This document shows, piece after piece, positions 1 to 7,247 of a DNA stretch of 13,832 bases (position 1 is its first letter; each line of letters starts with the position of its first letter). The DNA is from JBBQKF01 sp964549475 (GTDB lineage Bacteria; Bacillota; Clostridia; Saccharofermentanales; UBA5734), in contig CAZJXH010000081.1 in the NCBI GenBank assembly GCA_964549475.1, positions 1 through 13,832 of the forward strand. The letters are read 5' to 3'. The notes under the pieces were generated by a model that saw nothing but the letters and a program-made list of their open reading frames with translations, was not told the DNA's origin and ran no database searches. The position numbers and the translations under genes were made by a program.

Positions 1-665
1 CGAAACTGGCCCTGTGGTTTGACCCGATCAGCAATCCGATCAAATTTCTGCTGGCAGCCTTTTGCTTTGGAATCATCCACTTGTTTGTCGGCCTGGCGGT
101 ACACTTCAAAATTTGCTGGAGCGAGGGAAGGAAGACGGATGCGGTATTTGATGTGATTCCAGTCTATCTGTTTATCCTGGGTGTCGCTCCTTTGGCGGGA
201 AGTGTCCTGGTCAGTATACCGGCTGTATTTTCAGAAATCGGGAAATATATGGCGCTGACTGGTGTGGTACTGATCATTCTTACTGCAGGAAGGGCATCAA
301 AGAATATATTCGTCCGGTTGGGCGGAGGCGTCTATGGCTTTTACAATATTGCTGCGGGTTATCTGAGTGATGTTCTTTCCTATTCACGTTTACTGGCCCT
401 TGGGCTTGCGACGGGAAGCATCGCCGGCGTGATCAATCTCATGGGGTCGATGGCAAGCAACCTTGTTTTCAAAGGAATCCTGCTGACCATCGTATTTCTT
501 GTGGGGCATCCCATGAATATGGCGATCAATTTACTTGGCGCTTATGTTCATTCAAACCGGCTGGAATTCGTGGAGTTCTTTTCAAAGTTTTACGAGGGTG
601 GCGGCCGTGCCTTCCATCCTCTGAAAATAAATTCGAAATATATCAAATTCAAGGAGGATAATTAA
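1..665 (+). CDS. ntpI: V-type ATPase subunit I (a-subunit), 3' part only
   Basis: This is the membrane stator subunit of the V-type ATPase. It forms the ion half-channels beside the proteolipid ring. The reading frame is open from the left edge (first full codon at 3), so the cytoplasmic N-terminal half lies outside the window. The visible 221 residues are the C-terminal membrane domain with several hydrophobic segments. The motif SYSRLLALGLA matches the helix that carries the essential arginine in family members (Arg735 of yeast Vph1 by motif); the Arg codon here is at 387-389. The conserved tail with HSNRLEFVEFFSKFYEGGG and FHPL is also present. The stop is TAA at 663-665, and the SD of the next gene lies inside this gene's 3' end. 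An internal TTG at 81 is not a real start because conserved membrane sequence precedes it. Family assignment is very secure. Confidence 0.95.
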   Translation, partial: KLALWFDPISNPIKFLLAAFCFGIIHLFVGLAVHFKICWSEGRKTDAVFDVIPVYLFILGVAPLAGSVLVSIPAVFSEIGKYMALTGVVLIILTAGRASKNIFVRLGGGVYGFYNIAAGYLSDVLSYSRLLALGLATGSIAGVINLMGSMASNLVFKGILLTIVFLVGHPMNMAINLLGAYVHSNRLEFVEFFSKFYEGGGRAFHPLKINSKYIKFKEDN

Positions 666-666
666 A

Positions 667-1140
667 ATGAATGATCTCGGAATTGTGCTTGCGGTATTCG
701 GTGCGATATTGGCTGCTTTAATGTCAGGAATCGGCTCCGCTAAAGGAGTTGGAATGGTGGGTGAGGCAGCGGCGGGGGTTATTGCGGAAGATCCGTCAAA
801 GTTCAGCAAGGTTTTGATTTTACAGCTTCTTCCCGGCACACAGGGACTTTACGGACTTTTGACCGCAGTTCTTGCCCTTAGCCAGATCGGCCTTTTGAAA
901 GGCGATCCCATTCCACTTACTCTGATACAGGGACTGCAGTATTTTGCCGCTTGCATGCCCATTGCGCTTGTTGGTTTGTTCTCGGCTGTTTATCAAGGCA
1001 GAACCGCAGTTGCGGGGGTCGGGATTGTTGCAAAGAGACCGGATCAGAGCGGCAAGGCGATTTCATTCGCGGCCATGGTCGAGACCTATGCGATTTTAGC
1101 TCTTCTAGTATCCATTCTTACCATTAACAGTTTGAAGTAG
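667..1140 (+). CDS. ntpK: V-type ATPase subunit K (proteolipid ring subunit), probably Na+-binding
   Basis: This is the rotor-ring proteolipid that carries ions through the membrane sector. It has 157 residues in two similar hairpins, giving four transmembrane helices, like the 16-kDa E. hirae NtpK. The first hairpin begins with SGIGSAKGVGM. Helix 2 has LLPGTQGLYG with Leu55, Thr58, Gln59 and Tyr62. Helix 3 ends with Gln110 in SAVYQGR. Helix 4 carries the carboxylate Glu139 in AAMVETYAIL. As recalled from the E. hirae structure, Leu61, Thr64, Gln65, Gln110 and Glu139 bind Na+ and Tyr68 stabilises the Glu. All counterparts are present, so sodium coupling is the likely function. Only the second hairpin has the ion-binding Glu, as usual for V-type rings. 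The start is ATG one base after the subunit I stop, with AAGGAGG at 651-657. The stop is TAG. Confidence 0.96.
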   Translation: MNDLGIVLAVFGAILAALMSGIGSAKGVGMVGEAAAGVIAEDPSKFSKVLILQLLPGTQGLYGLLTAVLALSQIGLLKGDPIPLTLIQGLQYFAACMPIALVGLFSAVYQGRTAVAGVGIVAKRPDQSGKAISFAAMVETYAILALLVSILTINSLK

Positions 1141-1151
1141 GGTGATTTAGG

Positions 1152-1757
1152 ATGAACGGTATAGAAAAAATCATTGAAAAGATTGAGAATGACTGTTCTA
1201 CTGCCTGTGGGGAGATCATCAGCAAAGCACAGGCGGAGGCACAGGCTGTTTTCGCGGATGCCCAAAATAAGGCCGAAAACACAAAGATTCAGATGATTGA
1301 CGCTGCAAAGAAAAAATGCATGACCGACAAGGAACTCGCGATATCAAAGGCCGGGCATGAACGAAAAAAAGCAATTCTGGCAGCAAAAATCCAGATTATA
1401 AACGAAGTGATCAGCGAGTCGATGCGCAAAGCAAAGAATCTGCCGGAAACGGAATATTTCGAGATTGTTCAGTCACTTATCAAGGAATATGCAAAAAAAG
1501 GAAACGGTCTGCTGCGGTTTTCGAAAAGCGATCTGATCCGGATCCCGTCCAATTTCGAAGAGACGGTCAATGAGATGCTTCACGATAGTGAAAAATCACT
1601 TACAATCAGCAGCGATCCAATTGACATCGACAGTGGATTCGTGATTGTTTATAATGATATTGAGCAGAACTGCTCTTTTGATGCCCTGCTGGACAATGCA
1701 TTGGACAGAATCAAGGATTCTTTGAATGAAGAACTCTTTATGGGGGACTCGATATGA
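1152..1757 (+). CDS. ntpE: V-type ATPase subunit E (peripheral stalk)
   Basis: This 201-residue protein is the peripheral-stalk subunit that holds the A3B3 head stationary while the rotor turns. Residues 1 to about 100 are charged and helical with many Ala, Lys and Glu (KIIEKIENDCSTACGEII, then KAQAEAQAVFADAQNKAE), consistent with the long coiled coil that pairs with subunit G/H. The C-terminal half has the mixed pattern of the head-binding globular domain, including IDSGFVIVYNDIEQNCSFDALLDN near the end, a segment typical of the family. It lies 11 bp after subunit K. The SD before the ATG is modest (GGGTGA about 1140-1145). The last four bases form an ATGA overlap with subunit C, indicating translational coupling. 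Length is normal for bacterial subunit E. Identification rests on operon position plus the C-terminal pattern. Confidence 0.9.
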   Translation: MNGIEKIIEKIENDCSTACGEIISKAQAEAQAVFADAQNKAENTKIQMIDAAKKKCMTDKELAISKAGHERKKAILAAKIQIINEVISESMRKAKNLPETEYFEIVQSLIKEYAKKGNGLLRFSKSDLIRIPSNFEETVNEMLHDSEKSLTISSDPIDIDSGFVIVYNDIEQNCSFDALLDNALDRIKDSLNEELFMGDSI

Positions 1758-2725
1758 AAGAGACCGCTTATGTTTATGCTGTTGCACGAATAAGGGCGAA
1801 TGAGATGAGCCTCCTTTCAACGGCGGATATCGAGCAGATGGTTGCGGCTGATAATGCGAAAGGGGTGCTTCAATTTTTAGAGGATAAAGGCTGGATCGAA
1901 ACCGAGAATCCTGTAGACATTGATACGGTTTTCAAACGGCAGGCCGAGAAGGCCTGGCAGCTTTTATGCGAGATCGCACCCGATAAGAGCGAACTGGAAT
2001 TTCTGATTGTTAGAAATGATTTTCATAATATCAAATCCGCACTGAAGACCTATGTCGCAAACAAGAAAGGGGCGGATGCTTTTCTTGTGCCTTCCCTGAT
2101 CGATCCCGAGCGGATCCGGGAAGCCATTGATAATAAAAAACTCGAAGATCTTCCAGATTTCGCAAGAGATGCGGCAAAGAAGACCTATGAAATATTGATC
2201 CGCACCATGGATGGGCAACTGGCGGATATCCTGCTTGATGCGATGGCACTGAACTGTATGATGGCCAAAGCAGATAAAACAGGAAGCCTGTTTGCAAAAG
2301 AGCTGGCGGAACTCTTCTGTGTGGCGGCAAATGTCAAAATCGCGCTTCGTGCGGCACAGACAGGAAAAGACGAAGCTTTTCTCGAAATCGCCTTATGTGA
2401 AACGAAAACACTCGAGAAATCTGCTTTGAAGGAGACCGCAAAAAGAGGCGTAGAGGAGCTGACCCAGTATCTTTCCCATACAATGTACCGGGAAGCGGTG
2501 GAACATATCAAGACATCCACTACAGCATTTGAGAAATGGTGTGATGATATTGTGATTACATATGCAATAAAGGCAAAGTATATCAGCTTTGGCATTGCCC
2601 CGCTGATAGCCTATTTCATTGCAAAAGATACCGAGATCAAAACGGTCCGGATGATTTTATCCTGCAAGCATAATGCGATTCCGACCGAAATAATCAGAGA
2701 AAGGGTGCGACAACTTTATGCCTAG
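1754..2725 (+). CDS. ntpC: V-type ATPase subunit C (d-type central socket)
   Basis: This 323-residue protein corresponds to NtpC/AtpC, the funnel-shaped cytoplasmic subunit that couples the central shaft (D/F) to the proteolipid ring. Visible family features are the N-terminal YVYAVARIRANEMSLLSTADIEQM, the motif EFLIVRNDFHNIKSALKTYV near residues 80-100 (family form: D.HN.K...), and the C-terminal FGIAPLIAYFIAKDTEIKTVRMI with IPTEIIRERVRQLYA at the very end. The sequence is almost wholly helical and soluble with no signal or membrane segment. It starts with ATG inside the subunit E stop (ATGA). It overlaps subunit F by 8 bp and ends in TAG at 2723-2725. Length and motifs are normal, so the assignment is firm. 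Confidence 0.94.
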   Translation: MKETAYVYAVARIRANEMSLLSTADIEQMVAADNAKGVLQFLEDKGWIETENPVDIDTVFKRQAEKAWQLLCEIAPDKSELEFLIVRNDFHNIKSALKTYVANKKGADAFLVPSLIDPERIREAIDNKKLEDLPDFARDAAKKTYEILIRTMDGQLADILLDAMALNCMMAKADKTGSLFAKELAELFCVAANVKIALRAAQTGKDEAFLEIALCETKTLEKSALKETAKRGVEELTQYLSHTMYREAVEHIKTSTTAFEKWCDDIVITYAIKAKYISFGIAPLIAYFIAKDTEIKTVRMILSCKHNAIPTEIIRERVRQLYA

Positions 2726-3029
2726 GATAGCAGCAATGGGAGACAAGGACAGTATCTGCGGATTTGCTGCCCTGGGTCTCGAAATATACCCGGCGGAGGA
2801 TGCATCCTTTGCGGCGGAGTCATTACGTAAAATGGCGAATAGTGATTATGCGGTTATTTATATCACAGAAGCGCTTGCCGCGAAAATCCCGGAGGAAATC
2901 AACCGGTTCAAAGGCCGGATCACTCCGGCGATCATTCTTATTCCTGGAATTACCGGGAATACGGGAATGGGACTGGCCAACATGAAAAGAACAGTCGAAA
3001 AGGCTGTCGGATCAGACATATTAAATTAG
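2718..3029 (+). CDS. ntpG: V-type ATPase subunit F (central stalk)
   Basis: This 103-residue protein is the small Rossmann-like subunit that binds the D shaft in the central stalk (NtpG in E. hirae, AtpF in archaeal naming). The family signature is clear: an N-terminal IAAMGDKDSICGFAALGLE, then YAVIYITEALAAKIPEEI, then ITPAIILIPGITGNTGMGL near the C-terminus. Its ATG lies inside the end of subunit C (8-bp overlap), with a possible SD AAGGGTG at about 2700-2706. The stop is TAG at 3027-3029. A 16-bp gap with GAGGGGT precedes the catalytic A subunit. Length equals that of known bacterial homologues. Confidence 0.93.
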   Translation: MPRIAAMGDKDSICGFAALGLEIYPAEDASFAAESLRKMANSDYAVIYITEALAAKIPEEINRFKGRITPAIILIPGITGNTGMGLANMKRTVEKAVGSDILN

Positions 3030-3045
3030 GAATGAGGGGTGCCGG

Positions 3046-4812
3046 ATGAGCAGTGGTACGATTTTAAAGGTTTCAGGACCTTTGGTGGTCGCTTCGGGAA
3101 TGCGTGATGCAAACATGTTTGACGTTGTTCGTGTAAGCAAGGAAAGATTGATAGGCGAAATCATCGAAATGCATGGAGACAAAGCATCGATCCAGGTATA
3201 TGAGGAGACATCGGGACTTGGCCCCGGCGCTCCGGTTGAATCTACAGGAGAGCCCATGAGCGTGGAGCTTGGGCCGGGTCTCATCGGAAGCATTTTTGAC
3301 GGCATTCAGCGGCCGCTCGATGAAATAATGAAAATGACCGGCAACAACCTGACCCGGGGAATTGAGATCGCTTCTCTCCAAAGAGACCGCAAATGGTGCT
3401 TTGAACCAACTGTTGCGATCGGCGCGGATGTGATAGGCGGGGATATTATCGGAACCGTTCAGGAAACCGATGTCATTGTGCATCGGGTCATGGTGCCCGC
3501 CGGAATCACCGGCAAAATCAAGCATATCGAAAAAGGCGATTTCACGGTTGTCGACACCATTGCAACCATTCATACAGAAAAAACCGATATCGAAATCAAA
3601 CTGATGCAGAAATGGCCGGTTCGAAAAGGCCGTCCCTACACCAAAAAGCTTTCGCCCAATAAACCACTGATCACTGGACAACGCGTGATCGACTGCTTGT
3701 TCCCGATTGCAAAAGGCGGTGTAGCAGCTATTCCGGGCCCTTTCGGAAGCGGGAAGACCGTCACCCAGCACCAGCTGGCAAAGTGGGCGGAAGCGGATAT
3801 TGTTGTATACATCGGATGTGGAGAACGCGGAAACGAAATGACAGACGTATTGAATGAATTTCCGGAATTGATCGATCCTCATACGGGCAAGTCGTTGATG
3901 GAGAGAACCGTACTGATTGCAAACACTTCCGATATGCCTGTTGCCGCTCGGGAAGCATCTATCTATACCGGCATTACCATCGCTGAATATTTTAGAGACA
4001 TGGGGTATTCGGTTGCTCTCATGGCGGACTCGACCTCTCGATGGGCGGAAGCCTTGCGTGAAATGTCCGGCCGTTTGGAGGAAATGCCCGGGGAGGAAGG
4101 TTATCCTGCCTACCTTGGCAGTCGTCTTGCCCAGTTTTATGAAAGAGCCGGAAGAGTGATCTCGCTCGGATCCGATCAGCGGGAAGGCACTTTGTCGGTA
4201 ATCGGCGCGGTCTCTCCTCCGGGAGGCGACATTTCAGAGCCGGTATCCCAGGCAACTCTTCGAATCGTCAAAGTGTTCTGGGGACTTGATGCGAAGCTTG
4301 CATACAAACGCCATTTTCCAGCAATCAACTGGCTGACAAGCTATTCCTCTTATGTCGATATTTTAAGCAAATGGTATGAGCAAAATGTCTCGCCGGACTG
4401 GATGAAGATTCGGGGAAGGATGATGAGCCTGCTGCAAAGTGAAGCGGAGCTGGAAGAGATTGTCAAGCTTGTCGGCATGGACGCATTATCCGCCGGAGAC
4501 CGGCTAAAAATGGAGACAGCACGATCAATCCGGGAAGATTTCCTTCACCAGCTGGCTTATCACGAAGTGGACACATATACGAGCCTGGAGAAACAACTGC
4601 TCATGATGAGACTGATCCTTGCTTTCTATGATATTGCCTGTGAAACACTTGATGCGGGGGGGGACATTGAAATCATCTCCACTCTCCCGATAAGAGAGCA
4701 GATTGGCAGATTCAAATATATCAAGGAAGAGAAGATTTCGGGCGAATATGATAAAATCATGAAGGAATTGCAGATTCAGATGCAGGATTCTATTGTGAAG
4801 GAGGATTTCTGA
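3046..4812 (+). CDS. ntpA: V-type ATPase catalytic subunit A
   Basis: This is the catalytic ATP-hydrolysing subunit of the A3B3 head, 588 residues, close to the usual 580-595. The N-terminal beta barrel runs from about 1 to 70 (GTILKVSGPLVVASGM). The A-specific non-homologous insert follows at about 110-190. The P-loop is GPFGSGKT at 231-238. The catalytic glutamate is Glu260 in GCGERGNEM. The Walker B region is SVALMADSTSRWAEALRE at about 322-339. The conserved PPGGDISEPVSQ is at 391-402, and the C-terminal helical domain follows from about 440. All key residues are present. The start is ATG with GAGGGGT at 3034-3040. Its TGA stop shares one base with the ATG of subunit B (TGATG), and the SD for B (AAGGAGG, 4798-4804) lies inside its last codons. 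The gene looks intact. Confidence 0.98.
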   Translation: MSSGTILKVSGPLVVASGMRDANMFDVVRVSKERLIGEIIEMHGDKASIQVYEETSGLGPGAPVESTGEPMSVELGPGLIGSIFDGIQRPLDEIMKMTGNNLTRGIEIASLQRDRKWCFEPTVAIGADVIGGDIIGTVQETDVIVHRVMVPAGITGKIKHIEKGDFTVVDTIATIHTEKTDIEIKLMQKWPVRKGRPYTKKLSPNKPLITGQRVIDCLFPIAKGGVAAIPGPFGSGKTVTQHQLAKWAEADIVVYIGCGERGNEMTDVLNEFPELIDPHTGKSLMERTVLIANTSDMPVAAREASIYTGITIAEYFRDMGYSVALMADSTSRWAEALREMSGRLEEMPGEEGYPAYLGSRLAQFYERAGRVISLGSDQREGTLSVIGAVSPPGGDISEPVSQATLRIVKVFWGLDAKLAYKRHFPAINWLTSYSSYVDILSKWYEQNVSPDWMKIRGRMMSLLQSEAELEEIVKLVGMDALSAGDRLKMETARSIREDFLHQLAYHEVDTYTSLEKQLLMMRLILAFYDIACETLDAGGDIEIISTLPIREQIGRFKYIKEEKISGEYDKIMKELQIQMQDSIVKEDF

Positions 4813-5783
4813 TGCCTATAGAATATAGAACAATCCAGGAAGTGGCCGGCCCTTTGATGCTTGTCCGCGACGTCCAGGGAGTTGCATATAATGAACTCGG
4901 CGAGATTGAACTGGAAAATGGGGAGAAACGCCGCTGCAAAGTACTTGAAGTAAATGGAACAAACGCATTGGTTCAATTATTCGAAAGTTCGACAGGAATC
5001 AATCTTTCCAACAGCAAAATCCGATTTCTGGGACGTCAGATGGAACTGGGCGTATCGGTGGACATGCTCGGCCGTGTTTTTGACGGACTAGGAAGGCCCA
5101 TCGACAACGACACCGAGATTATTCCAGAGAAACGAATGGATGTGAACGGTCTGCCAATCAATCCGGTAGCCAGGAATTATCCGCAGGAATTCATCCAGAC
5201 CGGGATATCCGCTATTGACGGATTGAACACTCTGGTTCGCGGACAGAAACTCCCGATTTTCTCGGCAAGTGGCCTGCCCCATGCCAATTTAGCGGCACAG
5301 ATAGCGAAACAGGCTAAAGTCCGCGGTACGGACGAGCAATTTGCTGTTGTTTTTGCTGCGATGGGAATTACCTTTGAGGAGTCTGATTTTTTTATCGAAA
5401 GTTTCCGTGAGACCGGCGCGATTGATCGAACGGTATTATTTATCAATCTTGCCAACGATCCGGCAATTGAGCGCATTGCCACCCCCAAAATGGCACTGAC
5501 CGCTGCGGAGTATCTTGCTTTTGACAAAGGAATGCATGTGCTTGTTATTTTAACCGATATCACCAATTACGCGGATGCTTTGCGCGAAGTCTCCGCTGCC
5601 CGCAAGGAAGTGCCCGGAAGACGCGGATATCCGGGATATATGTATACCGATCTTGCGACTATTTATGAGCGTGCAGGAAGGCAGAAAGGCAAGAAAGGCA
5701 GTATCACAATGATTCCGATCCTTTCGATGCCCGAGGATGACAAAACCCATCCCATTCCCGACCTTACCGGCTATATAACATAG
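4812..5783 (+). CDS. ntpB: V-type ATPase subunit B, N-terminal 323 residues, ended by an in-frame amber codon
   Basis: This is the non-catalytic nucleotide-binding subunit of the A3B3 head. The N-terminal barrel (YRTIQEVAGPLMLVRDVQGV) and the central domain are typical, with FSASGLPHANLAAQIAKQA in place of a Walker A loop, MGITFEESDFF, DITNYADALREVSAARKEVPGRRGYPGYMYTDLATIYERAG and the HPIPDLTGYIT motif at the end. The family continues directly with EGQI. Here the Glu codon (expected GAG) is TAG at 5781-5783, and the same frame then continues with correct sequence up to 6185. Product made only to the amber codon would lack the arginine finger and the helical C-terminal domain, so it should not support ATP hydrolysis. 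A real nonsense mutation, a sequencing error or suppression are all possible. The start is secure: ATG overlaps the subunit A stop, with SD AAGGAGG at 4798-4804. Confidence 0.93.
   Translation: MPIEYRTIQEVAGPLMLVRDVQGVAYNELGEIELENGEKRRCKVLEVNGTNALVQLFESSTGINLSNSKIRFLGRQMELGVSVDMLGRVFDGLGRPIDNDTEIIPEKRMDVNGLPINPVARNYPQEFIQTGISAIDGLNTLVRGQKLPIFSASGLPHANLAAQIAKQAKVRGTDEQFAVVFAAMGITFEESDFFIESFRETGAIDRTVLFINLANDPAIERIATPKMALTAAEYLAFDKGMHVLVILTDITNYADALREVSAARKEVPGRRGYPGYMYTDLATIYERAGRQKGKKGSITMIPILSMPEDDKTHPIPDLTGYIT
5781..5783 (+). other. In-frame TAG codon at conserved Glu324 of V-ATPase subunit B
   Basis: The codon reads ACA-TAG-GGA where the family sequence TGYITEGQI demands Glu. A single base change from GAG to TAG explains it. 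TAG is an ordinary stop elsewhere in this window: it ends subunits K (1138-1140), C (2723-2725) and F (3027-3029) and the minus-strand diguanylate cyclase (complement 9995-9997). General reassignment of TAG is therefore unlikely. Confidence 0.9.
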
Positions 5784-6185
5784 GGACAGATTATTCTGAG
5801 TCGGGACCTATACCGAAAGGGGATTATTCCTCCGATTGACGTTCTGCCGTCCTTATCGAGACTGAAAGACAAGGGAATAGGCGAGGGGAAGACCCGCGCT
5901 GATCATTCCAATACAATGAATCAGCTTTTTTCCGCTTATGCCCGAGGGAAAGACTGCAAAGAGCTGATGGTCATTCTCGGAGAATCCGCATTAACAGAAG
6001 TAGATAAGTTGTATGCGAAGTTTTCAGATGAATTTGAAAGACAGTATGTCTCACAAGGATATGATACCAACCGCAGCATTGAAGAAACCCTGGATCTTGG
6101 ATGGAAACTTCTGAAGATCCTTCCCAGAACCGAACTGAAACGAATCAGCGATGAACTGCTGATCCAGTATTATGACAAAGAGTAA
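5784..6185 (+). pseudogene. ntpB: V-type ATPase subunit B, C-terminal 134 residues beyond the amber codon (same frame)
   Basis: The reading frame of subunit B continues without another break from GQIILSRDLYRKGIIPPIDVL to a TAA at 6183-6185. It includes SLSRLKDKG, whose Arg350 (codon 5859-5861) is the arginine finger by alignment with E. hirae NtpB numbering. It also includes MNQLFSAYARGKDCKEL, KLYAKFSDEFERQYVSQGYDTNRSIEETLDLGWKLLKILPRTELKRI, which is strongly conserved family sequence. Codons 324-458 together with the N-terminal part give 457 residues, the normal length. The first internal ATG (5916) has no Shine-Dalgarno sequence upstream and would omit the first 44 residues including the arginine finger, so independent translation as a working protein is unlikely. 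The lack of decay suggests the stop is recent, an error, or read through. Confidence 0.9.
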
Positions 6186-6216
6186 AGTCGGGTTTTAGAG
6201 AAAGGGGAAGGTTATT

Positions 6217-6870
6217 GTGGCAATTTTAAGCGTTAATCCAACAAGAATGGAGCTAACCAATCTGAAAAAAAAGCTCGCAATGGCTTTGCGCGGACATAAA
6301 CTGCTAAAGGACAAGCGGGACGAGCTGATGCGTCAGTTTCTAGAACTGGTAAGGGAAAACAAGCTTTTGCGCATTAAAGTCGAAGAGTCCATTAAAACGG
6401 CGAACAGCCATATGTCGATTGCGCGCAGCATCATGCAGAATGAAGTTCTGGATGTGGCATTGATGGTGCCAAAGCAAGAACTGGCACTCGAAATCGAGAA
6501 AAAAAATGTGATGAGCGTCATGGTTCCGGTTTATCAGGTCAAACAAAAAACGAATGACAAGAATGATATTTATTCCTATGGCTATGCATTTACCTCCTGC
6601 GATCTGGATGCTGCGATAAAATCCCTCTCGGATGCGCTGCCGCAAATGCTGCGGCTTGCCGAAGTCGAAAAATCATGCCAACTGATGGCTGCTGAGATTG
6701 AGAAGACGAGACGACGCGTCAATGCACTGGAACATGTCATGATTCCGCAATATCAGGAAACCATCAAATACATCACCATGAAGTTGGATGAGAACGAGCG
6801 AAGCACCACCACCCGGCTGATGAAAGTGAAAGATATGATGCTTGCCCAGGCGCACGGCTATCAGAAATAA
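6217..6870 (+). CDS. ntpD: V-type ATPase subunit D (central rotor shaft)
   Basis: This 217-residue protein is the coiled-coil shaft that rotates inside the A3B3 head and connects to the ring through subunit C. The N-terminal signature VNPTRMELTNLKKKLAMALRGHKLLKDKRDELMRQF is diagnostic. The long N- and C-terminal helices (about 10-75 and about 145-205) form the antiparallel coiled coil. The C-terminal helix has the typical RRRVNALEHVMIPQYQETIKYI. It starts with GTG at 6217; AAAGGGGA at 6201-6208 sets this start, and the protein then begins MAILSVNPTRM. It lies 31 bp after subunit B. It is the last gene of the operon seen here, with a hairpin terminator 35 bp downstream. Confidence 0.95.
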   Translation: MAILSVNPTRMELTNLKKKLAMALRGHKLLKDKRDELMRQFLELVRENKLLRIKVEESIKTANSHMSIARSIMQNEVLDVALMVPKQELALEIEKKNVMSVMVPVYQVKQKTNDKNDIYSYGYAFTSCDLDAAIKSLSDALPQMLRLAEVEKSCQLMAAEIEKTRRRVNALEHVMIPQYQETIKYITMKLDENERSTTTRLMKVKDMMLAQAHGYQK

Positions 6871-6904
6871 GCGGTTGATTTCGATATAAAAGCGTACTCA
6901 TTTG

Positions 6905-6943
6905 GCAGGGAATCAAAATCAATCGAGATTCCCTGCTTTTATT
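6905..6943 (+). terminator. Rho-independent terminator of the V-ATPase operon
   Basis: A perfect 10-bp stem (GCAGGGAATC at 6905-6914 and GATTCCCTGC at 6927-6936) encloses a 12-nt loop and is followed directly by TTTTATT. It sits 35 bp after the subunit D stop and before the palindromic repeat, so it most likely ends the operon transcript. Confidence 0.85.
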
Positions 6944-6995
6944 GTATGTCACGCATGACGAAAACAAACTGTTGCAGTTAACCGTGTAATCAAAT

Positions 6996-7071
6996 GGTGC
7001 AACATGGGGACGGTTCTTGTGTTGCATAAACGAAATAAAATGCAACACAAGAACCGTCCCCATGTTGCACC
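6996..7071 (-). repeat. Palindromic element, copy 1: perfect 32-bp inverted repeat with 12-nt loop
   Basis: The arms are 6996-7027 and 7040-7071 and are exact reverse complements. The 12-nt loop is 7028-7039. The core is GGGGACGGTTCTTGT. The strand is given relative to copy 2 (11711-11792), because the two loops are exact reverse complements. A related flank follows on its right: a half motif CCGTCCCCATG at 7092-7102 and an 18-nt stretch at 7105-7122 matching the flank of copy 2 in 17 of 18 positions. No open reading frame lies inside. From general experience such GGGGACGG/CCGTCCCC palindromes recur in many bacterial genomes and resemble REP-like substrates of Y1 (RAYT-type) transposases. That link is inference, and no transposase is in the window. 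Confidence 0.9.
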
Positions 7072-7083
7072 CTGAGTTATTAC

Positions 7084-7122
7084 GCAACCTGCCGTCCCCA
7101 TGCTCCATTTCTTTTCGTAAGC
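7084..7122 (-). repeat. Flanking and half-repeat part of palindromic element copy 1
   Basis: This stretch holds a half motif (CCGTCCCCATG at 7092-7102, inside a degenerate arm starting GCAACC) and then the segment 7105-7122. The reverse complement of 7105-7122 (GCTTACGAAAAGAAATGG) matches 11675-11692 beside copy 2 with one mismatch. The mobile unit therefore seems longer than the palindrome, about 118-127 bp, with a conserved tail on one side. The exact outer boundary cannot be set from two copies. Confidence 0.7.
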
Positions 7123-7151
7123 GACTGCCCTGCTGTAAAGGGAAATACATG

Positions 7152-7180
7152 TTGCAGATGGGATCATTGTTGTTTATAAT
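7152..7180 (+). promoter_or_regulatory. Probable sigma-A-type promoter of the CRP-like/DUF2225 gene
   Basis: A perfect -10 hexamer TATAAT (7175-7180) lies 17 bp after TTGCAG (7152-7157), a weak -35 (three of six matches). It is 68 bp upstream of the TTG start at 7248 and downstream of the repeat. The leader is AT-rich and shows no recognisable riboswitch. Confidence 0.55.
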
Positions 7181-7233
7181 ATCATTGGACTTTATAGTCT
7201 AAAACAATTTACGACAATTTAAACAATTTTAAT

Positions 7234-7242
7234 GAGGAGGTG
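7234..7242 (+). promoter_or_regulatory. Shine-Dalgarno that fixes a TTG start
   Basis: GAGGAGGTG is a near-perfect ribosome binding site. With a 5-base gap it points to TTG at 7248 as the initiation codon of the CRP-like/DUF2225 gene. The next Met codon (residue 31) already lies inside the cyclic-nucleotide-binding fold. Confidence 0.8.
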
Positions 7243-7247
7243 CCCTT

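Noticed and set aside
3073..3882. Minus-strand open frame of 269 codons inside subunit A
   Set aside because: It is a shadow of a highly conserved gene, with no family-like motifs or start signals.
5916..6185. A separate small gene starting at ATG 5916
   Set aside because: It is the C-terminal part of subunit B in the same frame after the amber codon and has no ribosome binding site.
6940..7000. Possible c-di-GMP riboswitch (a CACGCA string at 6949-6954 upstream of c-di-GMP genes)
   Set aside because: Only the short CACGCA string and a GTCA/TGAC mini-palindrome are present; the conserved GEMM stems and tetraloop receptor are not visible.
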